Shown in pieces: positions 1-6,291 of a stretch of 6,544 nucleotides of DNA (within the stretch, counting starts at the first letter, position 1; each line of letters opens with the position of its first letter). Position numbers and translations under genes: made by a program. The stretch lies in the NCBI GenBank assembly GCA_003485905.1, contig DNHK01000065.1:1-6544 (forward strand), written 5' to 3'. Under the pieces are notes generated by a model. That model was given only the letters and a program-made list of their open reading frames with translations, made no database searches and was not told the DNA's origin. This DNA is from Gammaproteobacteria bacterium. GTDB taxonomy: Bacteria; Pseudomonadota; Gammaproteobacteria; Arenicellales; Arenicellaceae.

Positions 1-828
1 AGCAGGTACATCATCCGTATCCATAGTGCCACGCGCAACCTGCACTTCCGGCCAAGCGGCAACGGTGGGTTCGATGCTCGAGCTCATCTGCAATTCCTCA
101 TCAATCGCAAATTCTTTACCCCGCTCATCAAAAGCTCCCTCCGATGATAGCTCTTGAATATCTGACGATACCTCCACTTGTTCAGATTTAAAATTTGATT
201 CCATGCTGTCGACATGGGTTGCCGCCGCACCAAGCAATGCCTCGTCTCCATGCTTATGCTGATTCTCTTTCTCTGCTGCGGCGATATCTGCTTCCAACTG
301 TTGTCGCCAATCAAGTTCTTCAGGCTCTGTCACCAAAACTGATAGGCTCGCCTCTACATCCTGATCTTTTTCCGGCAGTGGTGAGCCCACTGGGCTTTCA
401 AAGCCTTCACCCAACTCTACAGGTTTAGTACTGATTGAATCAGCAGCGGCGGATTGCGAATCTATGTGGACAGAATTTAGTGGCAACGGTATTTGTGCTT
501 GATCTTCCGCCGCAGCCTCTTCGGTCGACGTGGCCTCCCCAACCCTTAGGAAGCCGGGGATCTCAGAACGGCTGTGTGGCTCAACAATAAACGAGTTCCG
601 ATTTTTAGTAGTGTTCGATTGCTCCTCAAAATGCGCAGCATCATCAGCATAGTCAAACGTTCTCACTAATACATCCGCTGGATCATCAGCCGGCAGCTCA
701 TCCAGTGCAGCAGTCTCTGAGTTAAAAGGCTGCATACATGCGCCGCATCTTGCCCAGCCTCCAAAATCTTTAACGACCGCTGGATCTAGCTCAAATGAAG
801 TACCGCAATGAGGGCATTTAACGTACAT
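1..828 (-). CDS. Zinc-ribbon protein of the MJ0042 / DUF3426 type, partial (C-terminus beyond the left edge)
   Basis: An open frame of 276 codons runs from an ATG at 828-826 off the left edge with no stop. The N-terminus reads MYVKCPHCGTSFELDP and has two cysteine pairs, Cys5/Cys8 (CPHC) and Cys28/Cys31 (CGAC), with a GGWARCGAC stretch followed by a Phe. This is the MJ0042-type zinc-ribbon signature. After about residue 37 the protein becomes a long linker rich in Asp, Glu, Ala and Ser with no membrane segment in the visible part. Family members usually carry such a linker, then one transmembrane helix and a DUF3426 domain, which would lie outside the window. A gene of this kind commonly follows prmA and precedes dusB/fis in gammaproteobacteria, which supports the call. 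Its function is not established. A weak Shine-Dalgarno (TTAGG) sits 8 bases before the ATG. The linker looks long, at least 239 residues so far. Confidence 0.88.
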   Translation of the reverse strand, partial: MYVKCPHCGTSFELDPAVVKDFGGWARCGACMQPFNSETAALDELPADDPADVLVRTFDYADDAAHFEEQSNTTKNRNSFIVEPHSRSEIPGFLRVGEATSTEEAAAEDQAQIPLPLNSVHIDSQSAAADSISTKPVELGEGFESPVGSPLPEKDQDVEASLSVLVTEPEELDWRQQLEADIAAAEKENQHKHGDEALLGAAATHVDSMESNFKSEQVEVSSDIQELSSEGAFDERGKEFAIDEELQMSSSIEPTVAAWPEVQVARGTMDTDDVPA

Positions 829-862
829 CAGTAAACCTAATTAGAAATCTATATACACGCAC

Positions 863-868
863 ATTATA
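863..868 (-). promoter_or_regulatory. Candidate -10 box for the zinc-ribbon gene
   Basis: Read on the minus strand this is a perfect TATAAT, 34 bases before the ATG at 828, in the 113-bp gap after prmA. No good -35 hexamer lies 16-18 bases upstream (GTCAAC at 17). The assignment therefore rests on the -10 and its position, and suggests the gene has its own promoter as well as possible read-through from prmA. No hairpin plus T-run terminator was seen in the gap. Confidence 0.4.
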
Positions 869-941
869 ATTAATCTAGCAATCGCGTTGACTATTCGAGG
901 TGGTCTATTCACAACAAACTTGCTCACAATACACCCGCTGG

Positions 942-1820
942 CTAATCGAATGTTGAACCAATAAGCAAACACCATTGACCTCTTTCAACTTTCTGGAATT
1001 GACACTCTGGAAATGCTTTAACTACGCGCCCTCGTTGATCATCCAGTATTCCTGTAAGCAATAGCGTAAAACCTGGTTTCAACATTTTAAGTAATGCCGG
1101 CGCTAATTTTATTATCTCTTCTGCAAGAATGTTAACTATAACAACATCTGCTACCTGGCTGTCGTCTACTTGGTCGGGCAACAAAACCTGCAATTGATCA
1201 GACACCCCATTAGCAGAGCCATTCTCAATACTGGCAGAAATAGCCATAGGGTCTATATCTACAGCGACCGCGGTTTTTGCCCCTAACAACAAAGCTGCAA
1301 TTGCTAAGATTCCAGAACCACACCCATAATCGATTACGCTTCGACCACTCAGATCGGCGTGTGAAAGCCAGTCTAAACACATCGCTGTCGTTCTGTGTGT
1401 TCCTGTTCCAAAGGCCAACCCTGGGTCGAGAGCGATATTACAAGCATTTGGATTCACTGGATCAAGCCACTTGGGCACCACCCACAAATCTTTACCAACC
1501 TTTACAGGCTTAAACTGTGACAGCCAAACACGCTCCCAATCCTGATCTTTCAACACGGATACTTCACCCAATAAAGCATCGTCGCCCGGTACGACCTGTT
1601 CCACCAATTGACAGACTTCATCCAAGTTTACCGATTGGGTAAACAATCCGGTTACATAGACTTGCTCCCAGTCGGGTTCACCCGGAAAAGCGACCTCATA
1701 GAATTCGTTATCGCCTGCATTCTCAGTAGTTATTGCTTGAGCCAGACAGGCCTCGAGAACTGCGCCCACGGCTTCAGCTTGGTCTTTATAGACCTGAAAT
1801 CGAAGGCGTTGCCAACTCAA
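942..1820 (-). CDS. prmA: Ribosomal protein L11 methyltransferase PrmA, TTG start
   Basis: This cytoplasmic SAM-dependent methyltransferase trimethylates ribosomal protein L11. With a TTG start at 1820-1818 the product is 292 residues, close to the 293 of E. coli PrmA, and begins [10 protein letters not shown], the normal family N-terminus. The L11-recognition domain fills the first ~100 residues. The catalytic domain follows, with [15 protein letters not shown] (131-145), the SAM-binding loop [12 protein letters not shown] (162-173), the acidic AVDIDP stretch (186-191) and the substrate/catalytic motif VNILAEE (229-235). The THRTT stretch has Arg where many relatives have Pro. An in-frame ATG at 1895 would add 25 residues encoded entirely inside aroQ that resemble no PrmA, so I reject it. 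The TTG overlaps the aroQ stop (TTGA), so translation is probably coupled to aroQ; no strong Shine-Dalgarno is visible. In related genomes accB and accC normally sit between aroQ and prmA, and they are absent here. Confidence 0.95.
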   Translation of the reverse strand: MSWQRLRFQVYKDQAEAVGAVLEACLAQAITTENAGDNEFYEVAFPGEPDWEQVYVTGLFTQSVNLDEVCQLVEQVVPGDDALLGEVSVLKDQDWERVWLSQFKPVKVGKDLWVVPKWLDPVNPNACNIALDPGLAFGTGTHRTTAMCLDWLSHADLSGRSVIDYGCGSGILAIAALLLGAKTAVAVDIDPMAISASIENGSANGVSDQLQVLLPDQVDDSQVADVVIVNILAEEIIKLAPALLKMLKPGFTLLLTGILDDQRGRVVKAFPECQFQKVERGQWCLLIGSTFD

Positions 1821-2266
1821 CTGCTTGGTTGGTCTTGCAAATAGGAAATAGCCGCTTGCAAGGCCAATTCGTAACCTTGGGCACCCAAACCACAAATCAC
1901 ACCTTCTGCTGCATCTGAAAAGTAACTGTGCTTACGAAATTCCTCCCGTGCATGAATATTAGACAAGTGCACCTCGATATAGGGAATTTCGACACCCAAA
2001 ATTGCGTCACGCAGCGCCACACTAGTATGCGTAAATGCCGCTGGATTAATAATTAGAAAACCAACTTTTCCCGCCGCTTGCTGAACCATATCAATTAACT
2101 CGTGCTCAGCATTACTCTGCTTAAAGCTGATTTTGAAGCCAGCTTCATTAGCAAACACGGATAACTGTTGGTTTATTTGTTCCAACGTCTTCGCACCATA
2201 ATGCTCTGGCTCCCGGGAGCCAAGGAGATTTAGGTTGGGGCCATTTAGTACAAGAATTGAGGCCAT
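1817..2266 (-). CDS. aroQ: Type II 3-dehydroquinate dehydratase
   Basis: The enzyme converts 3-dehydroquinate to 3-dehydroshikimate, the third step of the shikimate pathway, in the cytoplasm; the type II family forms dodecamers. The 149-residue length is typical. Family motifs are all present: [18 protein letters not shown] (7-24) with the catalytic Tyr23 and Arg18, [15 protein letters not shown] (74-88), and the substrate-binding [14 protein letters not shown] (98-111) with the catalytic His100. The ATG at 2266 puts the universal ILVLNGPN strand at the N-terminus, which fixes the start. The Shine-Dalgarno is weak (GGA about 7 bases upstream). The stop TGA overlaps the prmA start by four bases. 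The gene is preceded by a 125-bp gap with a good -10 box, so it probably heads an aroQ-prmA transcript. Confidence 0.97.
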   Translation of the reverse strand: MASILVLNGPNLNLLGSREPEHYGAKTLEQINQQLSVFANEAGFKISFKQSNAEHELIDMVQQAAGKVGFLIINPAAFTHTSVALRDAILGVEIPYIEVHLSNIHAREEFRKHSYFSDAAEGVICGLGAQGYELALQAAISYLQDQPSS

Positions 2267-2304
2267 TTTTAGTCCGGTCTATTTACAAATATCAGAATAA
2301 TCAC

Positions 2305-2310
2305 ATTATA
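2305..2310 (-). promoter_or_regulatory. Candidate -10 box for aroQ-prmA
   Basis: On the minus strand the sequence GGGTATAATGTG contains a perfect TATAAT 38 bases before the aroQ ATG, inside the 125-bp gap (2267-2391) after the tlpA-like gene. The -35 side is weak: only TTCGGA at a 19-bp spacing resembles a hexamer. The rest of this gap shows no clear terminator; a CCTATAGG palindrome just after the tlpA-like stop has no loop or T-run. Confidence 0.45.
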
Positions 2311-2391
2311 CCCGCTTCCGCGCGCTTATTCCGAATACCACAACGTCAGTTGCCCTTAAAACTAACGATATATGAGAAGCACACCTATAGG

Positions 2392-2976
2392 CTAGTTGTC
2401 ACTAGCGGCGTACGCCAAATTTAACCACCCACGTATATCCTGTTCTTGAACGGTACCTAATTTACTGGAGATGACTTCACCGCTAGAGCTTAGCAACACC
2501 GTATACGGGAGTAACCCTTGTTCATTTCCGTTTTTAGCCATTAACTCTGGCCCTTCCAGATCAGCGACGAATATCGGGTAAGTAATTTTTAACTCTTCAA
2601 CCATTCTCGCGGCTGAGTCAGCGGCATCAATCGCTAACCCCGCAACACTAAACCGATTGCCACCTAGCTCAATTTGCAAAGACTGCAACATTGGCATCTC
2701 TTCGACGCAAGGCTTGCACCAGGTCGCCCAAAAGTTAACCAGTATGTATTCGCTATCGATCGCATTTAGACTGGACTGCAAGCCATTCAGATCATTAAGC
2801 CTAGCACTTAATAAATTGTCTCTAGACTCCTCGCTTTCAATAATCTCTGATGCTTGAAGCTCTATATCTAACGCGCCATCAGTTACTACTAAAATCTCCT
2901 CGGCACGATTATTTGCTAAATAGTATCCGCCTAAAAAAACAATCCCCGCGCCTGCTATCAGCACACTTTTATTCAC
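2392..2976 (-). CDS. TlpA/ResA-like membrane-anchored thioredoxin-fold thiol-disulfide reductase, GTG start
   Basis: A 194-residue protein with a hydrophobic N-terminal segment (about 4-21) that should act as an uncleaved anchor or signal, then a linker, then a periplasmic thioredoxin-fold domain from about residue 55. The active site is FWATWCKPC (82-90) with Cys87 and Cys90, followed by VEEMPMLQ, as in the TlpA/ResA group. A cis-proline is visible in LLPYTV (Pro157). The start is GTG at 2976-2974, sharing its first G with the dsbD stop TAG (TAGTG), so it is probably translationally coupled to dsbD. The partnership is inferred: DsbD passes electrons to periplasmic CXXC proteins of this class, for example in cytochrome c maturation or disulfide repair, and this gene directly follows it. 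The exact substrate cannot be told from sequence. A CcmG/DsbE role is possible but not indicated by context. Confidence 0.92.
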   Translation of the reverse strand: MNKSVLIAGAGIVFLGGYYLANNRAEEILVVTDGALDIELQASEIIESEESRDNLLSARLNDLNGLQSSLNAIDSEYILVNFWATWCKPCVEEMPMLQSLQIELGGNRFSVAGLAIDAADSAARMVEELKITYPIFVADLEGPELMAKNGNEQGLLPYTVLLSSSGEVISSKLGTVQEQDIRGWLNLAYAASDN

Positions 2977-4796
2977 TACTTGATCTCAGTCAATAAGCCT
3001 AAAAATTCTTCAGAAGGAATGTAGCCATACCTGTTTAGATCATCTCTTAATGTGCCGCTGGCATCGACAAACAAAGTTGCCGGAGGCCCGAACACACTGT
3101 AAATCCCTTTTATCTCATTCGCCAAACTACTCGGATCTGTAACATCTACCTTAATTAACTGCACTCCATCGAGGGCCTCTAGGACAGCAGGGTCGACAAA
3201 GGTTGTCTCTAGCATCCTGACGCATTCGACGCACCAATCAGCGTAGAAATCTATAATTATTGGCTTATCCTTGGCGGCAAGTAGCTCTGCTTGCAAACTA
3301 GAGACAGAATCGACCTCTGTAAACTTTGCAGCCTGCTGTTGAATGCCGACCGCACCATTTCCACTACTTTGAGTAAATACTTGTAATGGGCGAAACAGGT
3401 CATTGCTACCAGCAGCCGCACCAACCAGGGTTAACAGCCCCCAAAAAAGAAATACCACCGCCGCAATCATCGGTAAAAGCTTGCTTGCTCCGTTAGATTC
3501 GTCTTTAGGGGTAAGCACCACCCAAGAATAGGCGGCCAACCCGATTAACCAAACCGCCCATAACCAAATAGACTCAAAATCCTTGATGGTATCCAGCAAA
3601 TAAATAGCAACAGCCAGAATCATAAAACCGAACAGTTGTGTTACCCGCTCCATCCAAGCCCCTGCTTTTGGCAACAACCAATTTGCACCAAATCCAAACG
3701 CTACCAGTAAGACTCCCATACCCAGTGCGAGGGAAAACATAATTGCTCCACCCAACATCGGATCACCAAACTGAATCGCAGCGCCTAAGGCCACGATCAA
3801 TAGTGGCGAAACACAGGCACCTACAATTAGCGCCGAAAATAGTCCAACAACGAAAGCGACCTCATATTTACCAGAGGCCATTGTGGATGTGCTTTGTTGA
3901 ATTCGACCCTGAATACTAGACGGCATTTGAATTTGAAATACCCCAAACAAAGACAACGAAAGTACTGCCAAAAGCAGAGCTATTGCTCCTATCCAAACTG
4001 GTGACTGAAAATAGGCCTGTAACTGTGCTCCAGTCCAACCTGCAAGCACACCCATCGCAGTGTAAGTAACCGCGGTGCCCAGAACATAAAAAATTGAAAG
4101 TATTCCGCCTTTACCTGTTTTTGATTCGCCCGCCACAAGACCAGACAAAATAGGGATCATCGGCAACACACACGGTGTGAAGGTTAATAACACACCAACC
4201 CAAAATGCCGTAAGCAGATATGAAACAAGCGATTTTCGTTCGGGCTGATCAACACCACCCGCGGCCCCAACAGCCCCAAGTACTGAGGAAGCATTATTTT
4301 CTATCACGTTTGTTACGGTTGGCGAACTCTCAGCAGTCGAGCCTTCTGGCAGCACTACCGTAACACTGCGAGTCATTGGAGGGTAACAAACTCCAACAGG
4401 CTTATTACACCCTTGTCCCTTAACGACAAACTCTAGTTCCGACGAACCACCTACGGCACTCATTGAATGGGTATAATTTACCCCAGTAAAATATACTTCA
4501 ATAGAGCCAAACAGCTCGTCATCTACCACTTCACCATCCGGTATTTCCATCGGACCCAAAACTACAGTTGAATCAGCAGTAGTTTTGGTGAAAAATTTAT
4601 CTCGATACATATAGTAGCCATCAGCAATTTGCCAATAAACTGTCAGTGAACCTGTATCGGTTACGTCTGCGATAACTTTAAAAGCTTCTTCTTCAGGCAA
4701 CAAGCTTTGTGTTTGCGAAGAAAGTTGCGCCTGACCTATAGACGTAAATGCGGCCATTAGTAGGCCAAGAACTAACTGTTTCAATCGTGTATTCAT
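2976..4796 (-). CDS. dsbD: Thiol:disulfide interchange protein DsbD
   Basis: An inner-membrane electron conduit that moves reducing power from cytoplasmic thioredoxin to periplasmic thiol proteins. At 606 residues it has the full three-domain layout. The signal peptide is about 1-23 (ends SIGQA). The periplasmic alpha domain has the GYYMYRDKF cap-loop region (60-68) and the Cys130/Cys137 pair in GCNKPVGVCYPP. The membrane beta domain, roughly 190-462 with about eight helices, has Cys209 in TFTPCVLPMIP and Cys328 in VGACVSPLL. The C-terminal thioredoxin-like gamma domain from about 490 has YADWCVECVRM, with Cys522 and Cys525. All six redox cysteines are present, so it should be functional. The ATG at 4796 overlaps the cutA stop (ATGA), with an AGAAGG Shine-Dalgarno 9 bases upstream. 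The cutA-dsbD pairing is also known in E. coli. Confidence 0.97.
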   Translation of the reverse strand: MNTRLKQLVLGLLMAAFTSIGQAQLSSQTQSLLPEEEAFKVIADVTDTGSLTVYWQIADGYYMYRDKFFTKTTADSTVVLGPMEIPDGEVVDDELFGSIEVYFTGVNYTHSMSAVGGSSELEFVVKGQGCNKPVGVCYPPMTRSVTVVLPEGSTAESSPTVTNVIENNASSVLGAVGAAGGVDQPERKSLVSYLLTAFWVGVLLTFTPCVLPMIPILSGLVAGESKTGKGGILSIFYVLGTAVTYTAMGVLAGWTGAQLQAYFQSPVWIGAIALLLAVLSLSLFGVFQIQMPSSIQGRIQQSTSTMASGKYEVAFVVGLFSALIVGACVSPLLIVALGAAIQFGDPMLGGAIMFSLALGMGVLLVAFGFGANWLLPKAGAWMERVTQLFGFMILAVAIYLLDTIKDFESIWLWAVWLIGLAAYSWVVLTPKDESNGASKLLPMIAAVVFLFWGLLTLVGAAAGSNDLFRPLQVFTQSSGNGAVGIQQQAAKFTEVDSVSSLQAELLAAKDKPIIIDFYADWCVECVRMLETTFVDPAVLEALDGVQLIKVDVTDPSSLANEIKGIYSVFGPPATLFVDASGTLRDDLNRYGYIPSEEFLGLLTEIK

Positions 4797-5143
4797 TTAA
4801 TCGAACCTTCTACCCATTCAAGATATTTGTGCGAACCAGTTTCTATTGGGATCGCTATTAACTCTGGCACTTCATGCGGATGCACTTCTAATACTACTTT
4901 TTCTAACTCAGCATACTTCCGTCTGGTTGTCTTTATTACCAGCGAAATCTCTTCGTCCGAGCACACTTGACCGTCCCAAATGTATATTGATTGCACACCC
5001 GAGCTAATATTGACACAAGCTGCGTGCCGACCTGCAACTAATTGTTTCGCTAAACTGTTCGCGAGCTCCTTGTCAGGCACATTGCAGTACACCAGCAACA
5101 CCTCTTGCTTAGCTTGTTTGTTGTCAATTGGACGATCTAGCAT
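4793..5143 (-). CDS. cutA: Divalent-cation tolerance protein CutA
   Basis: A small cytoplasmic trimeric protein of the CutA1 family, linked in E. coli to copper and other divalent metal tolerance; its biochemical role remains unclear. The 116 residues match the family length (E. coli 112). Visible signatures are VYCNVPD (18-24), RHAACVNI (39-46), SIYIWDGQV (52-60), EEISLVIKTT (64-73), the strongly conserved VHPHEVPELIAIPI (87-100), and the terminal G..KYLEWV (103-111). Cys20, Cys43, His88 and His90 are candidate metal-contact residues. The ATG at 5143 is accepted; no clear Shine-Dalgarno is present upstream. It is first in the cutA-dsbD-tlpA-like unit and divergent from fxsA. Confidence 0.96.
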   Translation of the reverse strand: MLDRPIDNKQAKQEVLLVYCNVPDKELANSLAKQLVAGRHAACVNISSGVQSIYIWDGQVCSDEEISLVIKTTRRKYAELEKVVLEVHPHEVPELIAIPIETGSHKYLEWVEGSIK

Positions 5144-5176
5144 TACCAGTTTCTAATCATGTATGACTTATTTGGC

Positions 5177-5182
5177 ATTATA
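5177..5182 (-). promoter_or_regulatory. Candidate -10 box for the cutA-dsbD-tlpA-like unit
   Basis: A perfect TATAAT on the minus strand (AGTATAATGCC), 33 bases before the cutA ATG, in the 98-bp divergent gap 5144-5241. The -35 at normal spacing is poor (ACGTTA at 17 bp). On the opposite strand the same bases include TATACT (5179-5184), which could be a weak -10 for fxsA, so the two divergent promoters may overlap. Confidence 0.42.
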
Positions 5183-5241
5183 CTATTAACGGTAGTTGCT
5201 AACGTATATCCAACCTACATCAAAAATCACATATTACATCC

Positions 5242-5691
5242 ATGCTATTCCTAATTATTCTCGCACTTTTCATAATAGTACCCGTGGCTGAAATCGCGCT
5301 TTTTATAGAGCTTGGCGGAAATTTTGGGGTGTTCAACACTTTGTTGCTTATCATAATAACTGCTGTTTTAGGTGCCTCGTTAGTAAGACAGCAAGGCTTT
5401 CAAACCCTGGCTAATGTCAAAAAACAAACAGCGGCTGGAAATTTGCCGGCAATGGAAATGGCGGAAGGCGCAGCATTACTATTTGCCGGTGCGTTACTAC
5501 TAACTCCCGGATTTTTAACCGATACAATAGGGTTTTGTTTATTAATCCCACCACTTCGACGTAAATGGATTAGATTTCTCGGCCAGCAGGGATTCGTTAC
5601 TATGGCGACAGCTGGACAAAACACATCACAGACGCGCAGCACCAAACGCGGAAATATCATCGAAGGTGAGTATCACAAAGAAGACGACTAA
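5242..5691 (+). CDS. fxsA: FxsA family inner-membrane protein
   Basis: A 149-residue membrane protein of the FxsA family, named for suppression of F-exclusion of phage T7 when overproduced in E. coli; the native role is not known. It has hydrophobic segments at about 1-24, 29-47 and 76-102. The family signature is MAEGAALLFAGALLLTPGFLTD (73-94) followed by GFCLLIPPLRRK (97-108). The C-terminal tail is hydrophilic and ends with an IIEGEY motif (139-144) common at the end of FxsA proteins. The ATG at 5242 gives the expected start of the first helix; no Shine-Dalgarno is visible before it. It lies between cutA (divergent) and groES (same strand, 293 bp downstream), a neighbourhood seen in many gammaproteobacteria. 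Confidence 0.95.
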   Translation: MLFLIILALFIIVPVAEIALFIELGGNFGVFNTLLLIIITAVLGASLVRQQGFQTLANVKKQTAAGNLPAMEMAEGAALLFAGALLLTPGFLTDTIGFCLLIPPLRRKWIRFLGQQGFVTMATAGQNTSQTRSTKRGNIIEGEYHKEDD

Positions 5692-5745
5692 AAAGCAAAA
5701 CCCACTGATAGATTCATATAATTGGCCGCTTTAGATTTATCAAAC

Positions 5746-5799
5746 TGACTCGAGCATGGATGCAGGCGACAGGGCTGAAGTAATCTCCCGTGCCAGTCG
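5746..5799 (+). other. Inverted-repeat structure between fxsA and groES, function unknown
   Basis: Two nested complementary pairs lie here: GACT (5747-5750) with AGTC (5795-5798), and GCATGG (5754-5759) with CCGTGC (5788-5793, one G-T wobble). They are separated by a small internal loop and extended by one wobble pair outside. An alternative pairing, GCGAC (5766-5770) with GTCGC (5796-5800) plus GGG/CCC inside, would exclude the first. No T-run follows, so it is not a standard intrinsic terminator. It could be the folded 3' end of the fxsA transcript, a small structured RNA, or chance. Confidence 0.35.
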
Positions 5800-5833
5800 C
5801 ACCTAATATATAGAACTAATTTGATTGCGGCCC

Positions 5834-5862
5834 CTTGACTTTAGAAACTTCGACCCTATTAT
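5834..5862 (+). promoter_or_regulatory. groESL promoter with overlapping sigma32-like and sigma70-like elements
   Basis: Sigma70-like reading: TTGACT (5835-5840), 16-bp spacer, TATTAT (5857-5862). Sigma32-like reading: CTTGACT (5834-5840), 13-bp spacer, CCCTATTA (5854-5861), close to the E. coli heat-shock pattern CTTGAA and CCCCAT-T. Either would start transcription around 5868-5870, inside the CIRCE operator, leaving a leader of about 115 bases before groES. The two readings share bases, so they may be alternative uses of one site. Confidence 0.6.
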
Positions 5863-5888
5863 TAGCACTCCCTTGAAGTGAGTGCTAA
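5862..5888 (+). promoter_or_regulatory. CIRCE operator (HrcA binding site) of groESL
   Basis: A perfect CIRCE: TTAGCACTC (5862-5870), a 9-base spacer (CCTTGAAGT) and GAGTGCTAA (5880-5888). The symmetry extends by one more A/T pair on each side. This is the exact consensus for the heat-shock repressor HrcA. It begins within the -10 box and covers the predicted transcription start, so bound HrcA should block RNA polymerase directly. hrcA itself is not in the window; it is usually next to grpE-dnaK. Confidence 0.96.
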
Positions 5889-5909
5889 TCACAACAAGGC
5901 CAATTCCGT

Positions 5910-5943
5910 CAGCACAGACATCAATTAGTAAATATTTGTGCTG
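5910..5943 (+). other. Hairpin in the groES leader
   Basis: CAGCACA (5910-5916) and TGTGCTG (5937-5943) are perfect 7-base inverted repeats around a 20-base AT-rich loop, with two further wobble pairs outside. It lies between CIRCE and the groES Shine-Dalgarno, which stays outside the stem. It would be transcribed as part of the leader and might affect mRNA stability or translation; this is inference only. Confidence 0.4.
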
Positions 5944-5984
5944 GTTCCATAAGTTAAAAGTAAAAATTATAGGAGGGTTTAGCA

Positions 5985-6272
5985 ATGGCTATTCGTCCGT
6001 TACATGATCGAATTTTAGTTCGTCGACTTGACGAAGAGAAAACAACCGCTGGAGGCATCGTAATTCCAGATTCTGCTTCTGAAAAACCATCACAAGGCGA
6101 AGTGGTTGCAGTAGGCAAAGGTAAATTACTGGATGACGGTAAAGTACAAGCGCTAGATGTTAAAGCTGGTGATACTGTTTTATTTGGCAAATATTCCGGC
6201 ACAGAAGTCAAAGTAGATGGCGAAGAGTTACTTGTCATGCGCGAAGATGATGTCATGGGCATCGTCGAATAA
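5985..6272 (+). CDS. groES: Co-chaperonin GroES (Hsp10)
   Basis: The heptameric lid of the GroEL folding chamber, acting in the cytoplasm. The 95-residue product is typical in length (E. coli 97) and begins [18 protein letters not shown]. The mobile loop that contacts GroEL is at about 17-32 ([16 protein letters not shown], with GGIVI at 23-27). [13 protein letters not shown] and the [21 protein letters not shown] stretch follow, and it ends DVMGIVE. A strong AGGAGG Shine-Dalgarno (5971-5976) sits 8 bases before the ATG. It is followed by groEL after 31 bases and is controlled by the CIRCE/promoter region upstream. Confidence 0.98.
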   Translation: MAIRPLHDRILVRRLDEEKTTAGGIVIPDSASEKPSQGEVVAVGKGKLLDDGKVQALDVKAGDTVLFGKYSGTEVKVDGEELLVMREDDVMGIVE

Positions 6273-6291
6273 TCGAATTAATTTTACTTAA

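Noticed and set aside
84..314. Small minus-strand open frame of 76 codons
   Set aside because: It is an off-frame shadow of the zinc-ribbon gene, whose own frame is open across the whole region and carries a clear family signature.
909..929. Two TCACAA repeats, considered as a CRP site
   Set aside because: They are direct repeats rather than the inverted TGTGA/TCACA arrangement, and they lie downstream of prmA, well upstream of the candidate -10.
1821..1895. 25-residue N-terminal extension of PrmA from the ATG at 1895
   Set aside because: It lies wholly inside aroQ in another frame, resembles no PrmA N-terminus, and would make the protein longer than the family.
2336..2391. Possible terminator after the tlpA-like gene
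   Set aside because: Only an 8-base palindrome without loop and a 4-bp stem are present, with no T-run.
5803..5985. Minus-strand 60-codon open frame across the groES promoter
   Set aside because: It covers the CIRCE operator, promoter and leader in antisense, with no Shine-Dalgarno and no family resemblance.
5954..6262. Minus-strand 102-codon open frame opposite groES
   Set aside because: It is an antisense shadow of a strongly conserved groES gene.
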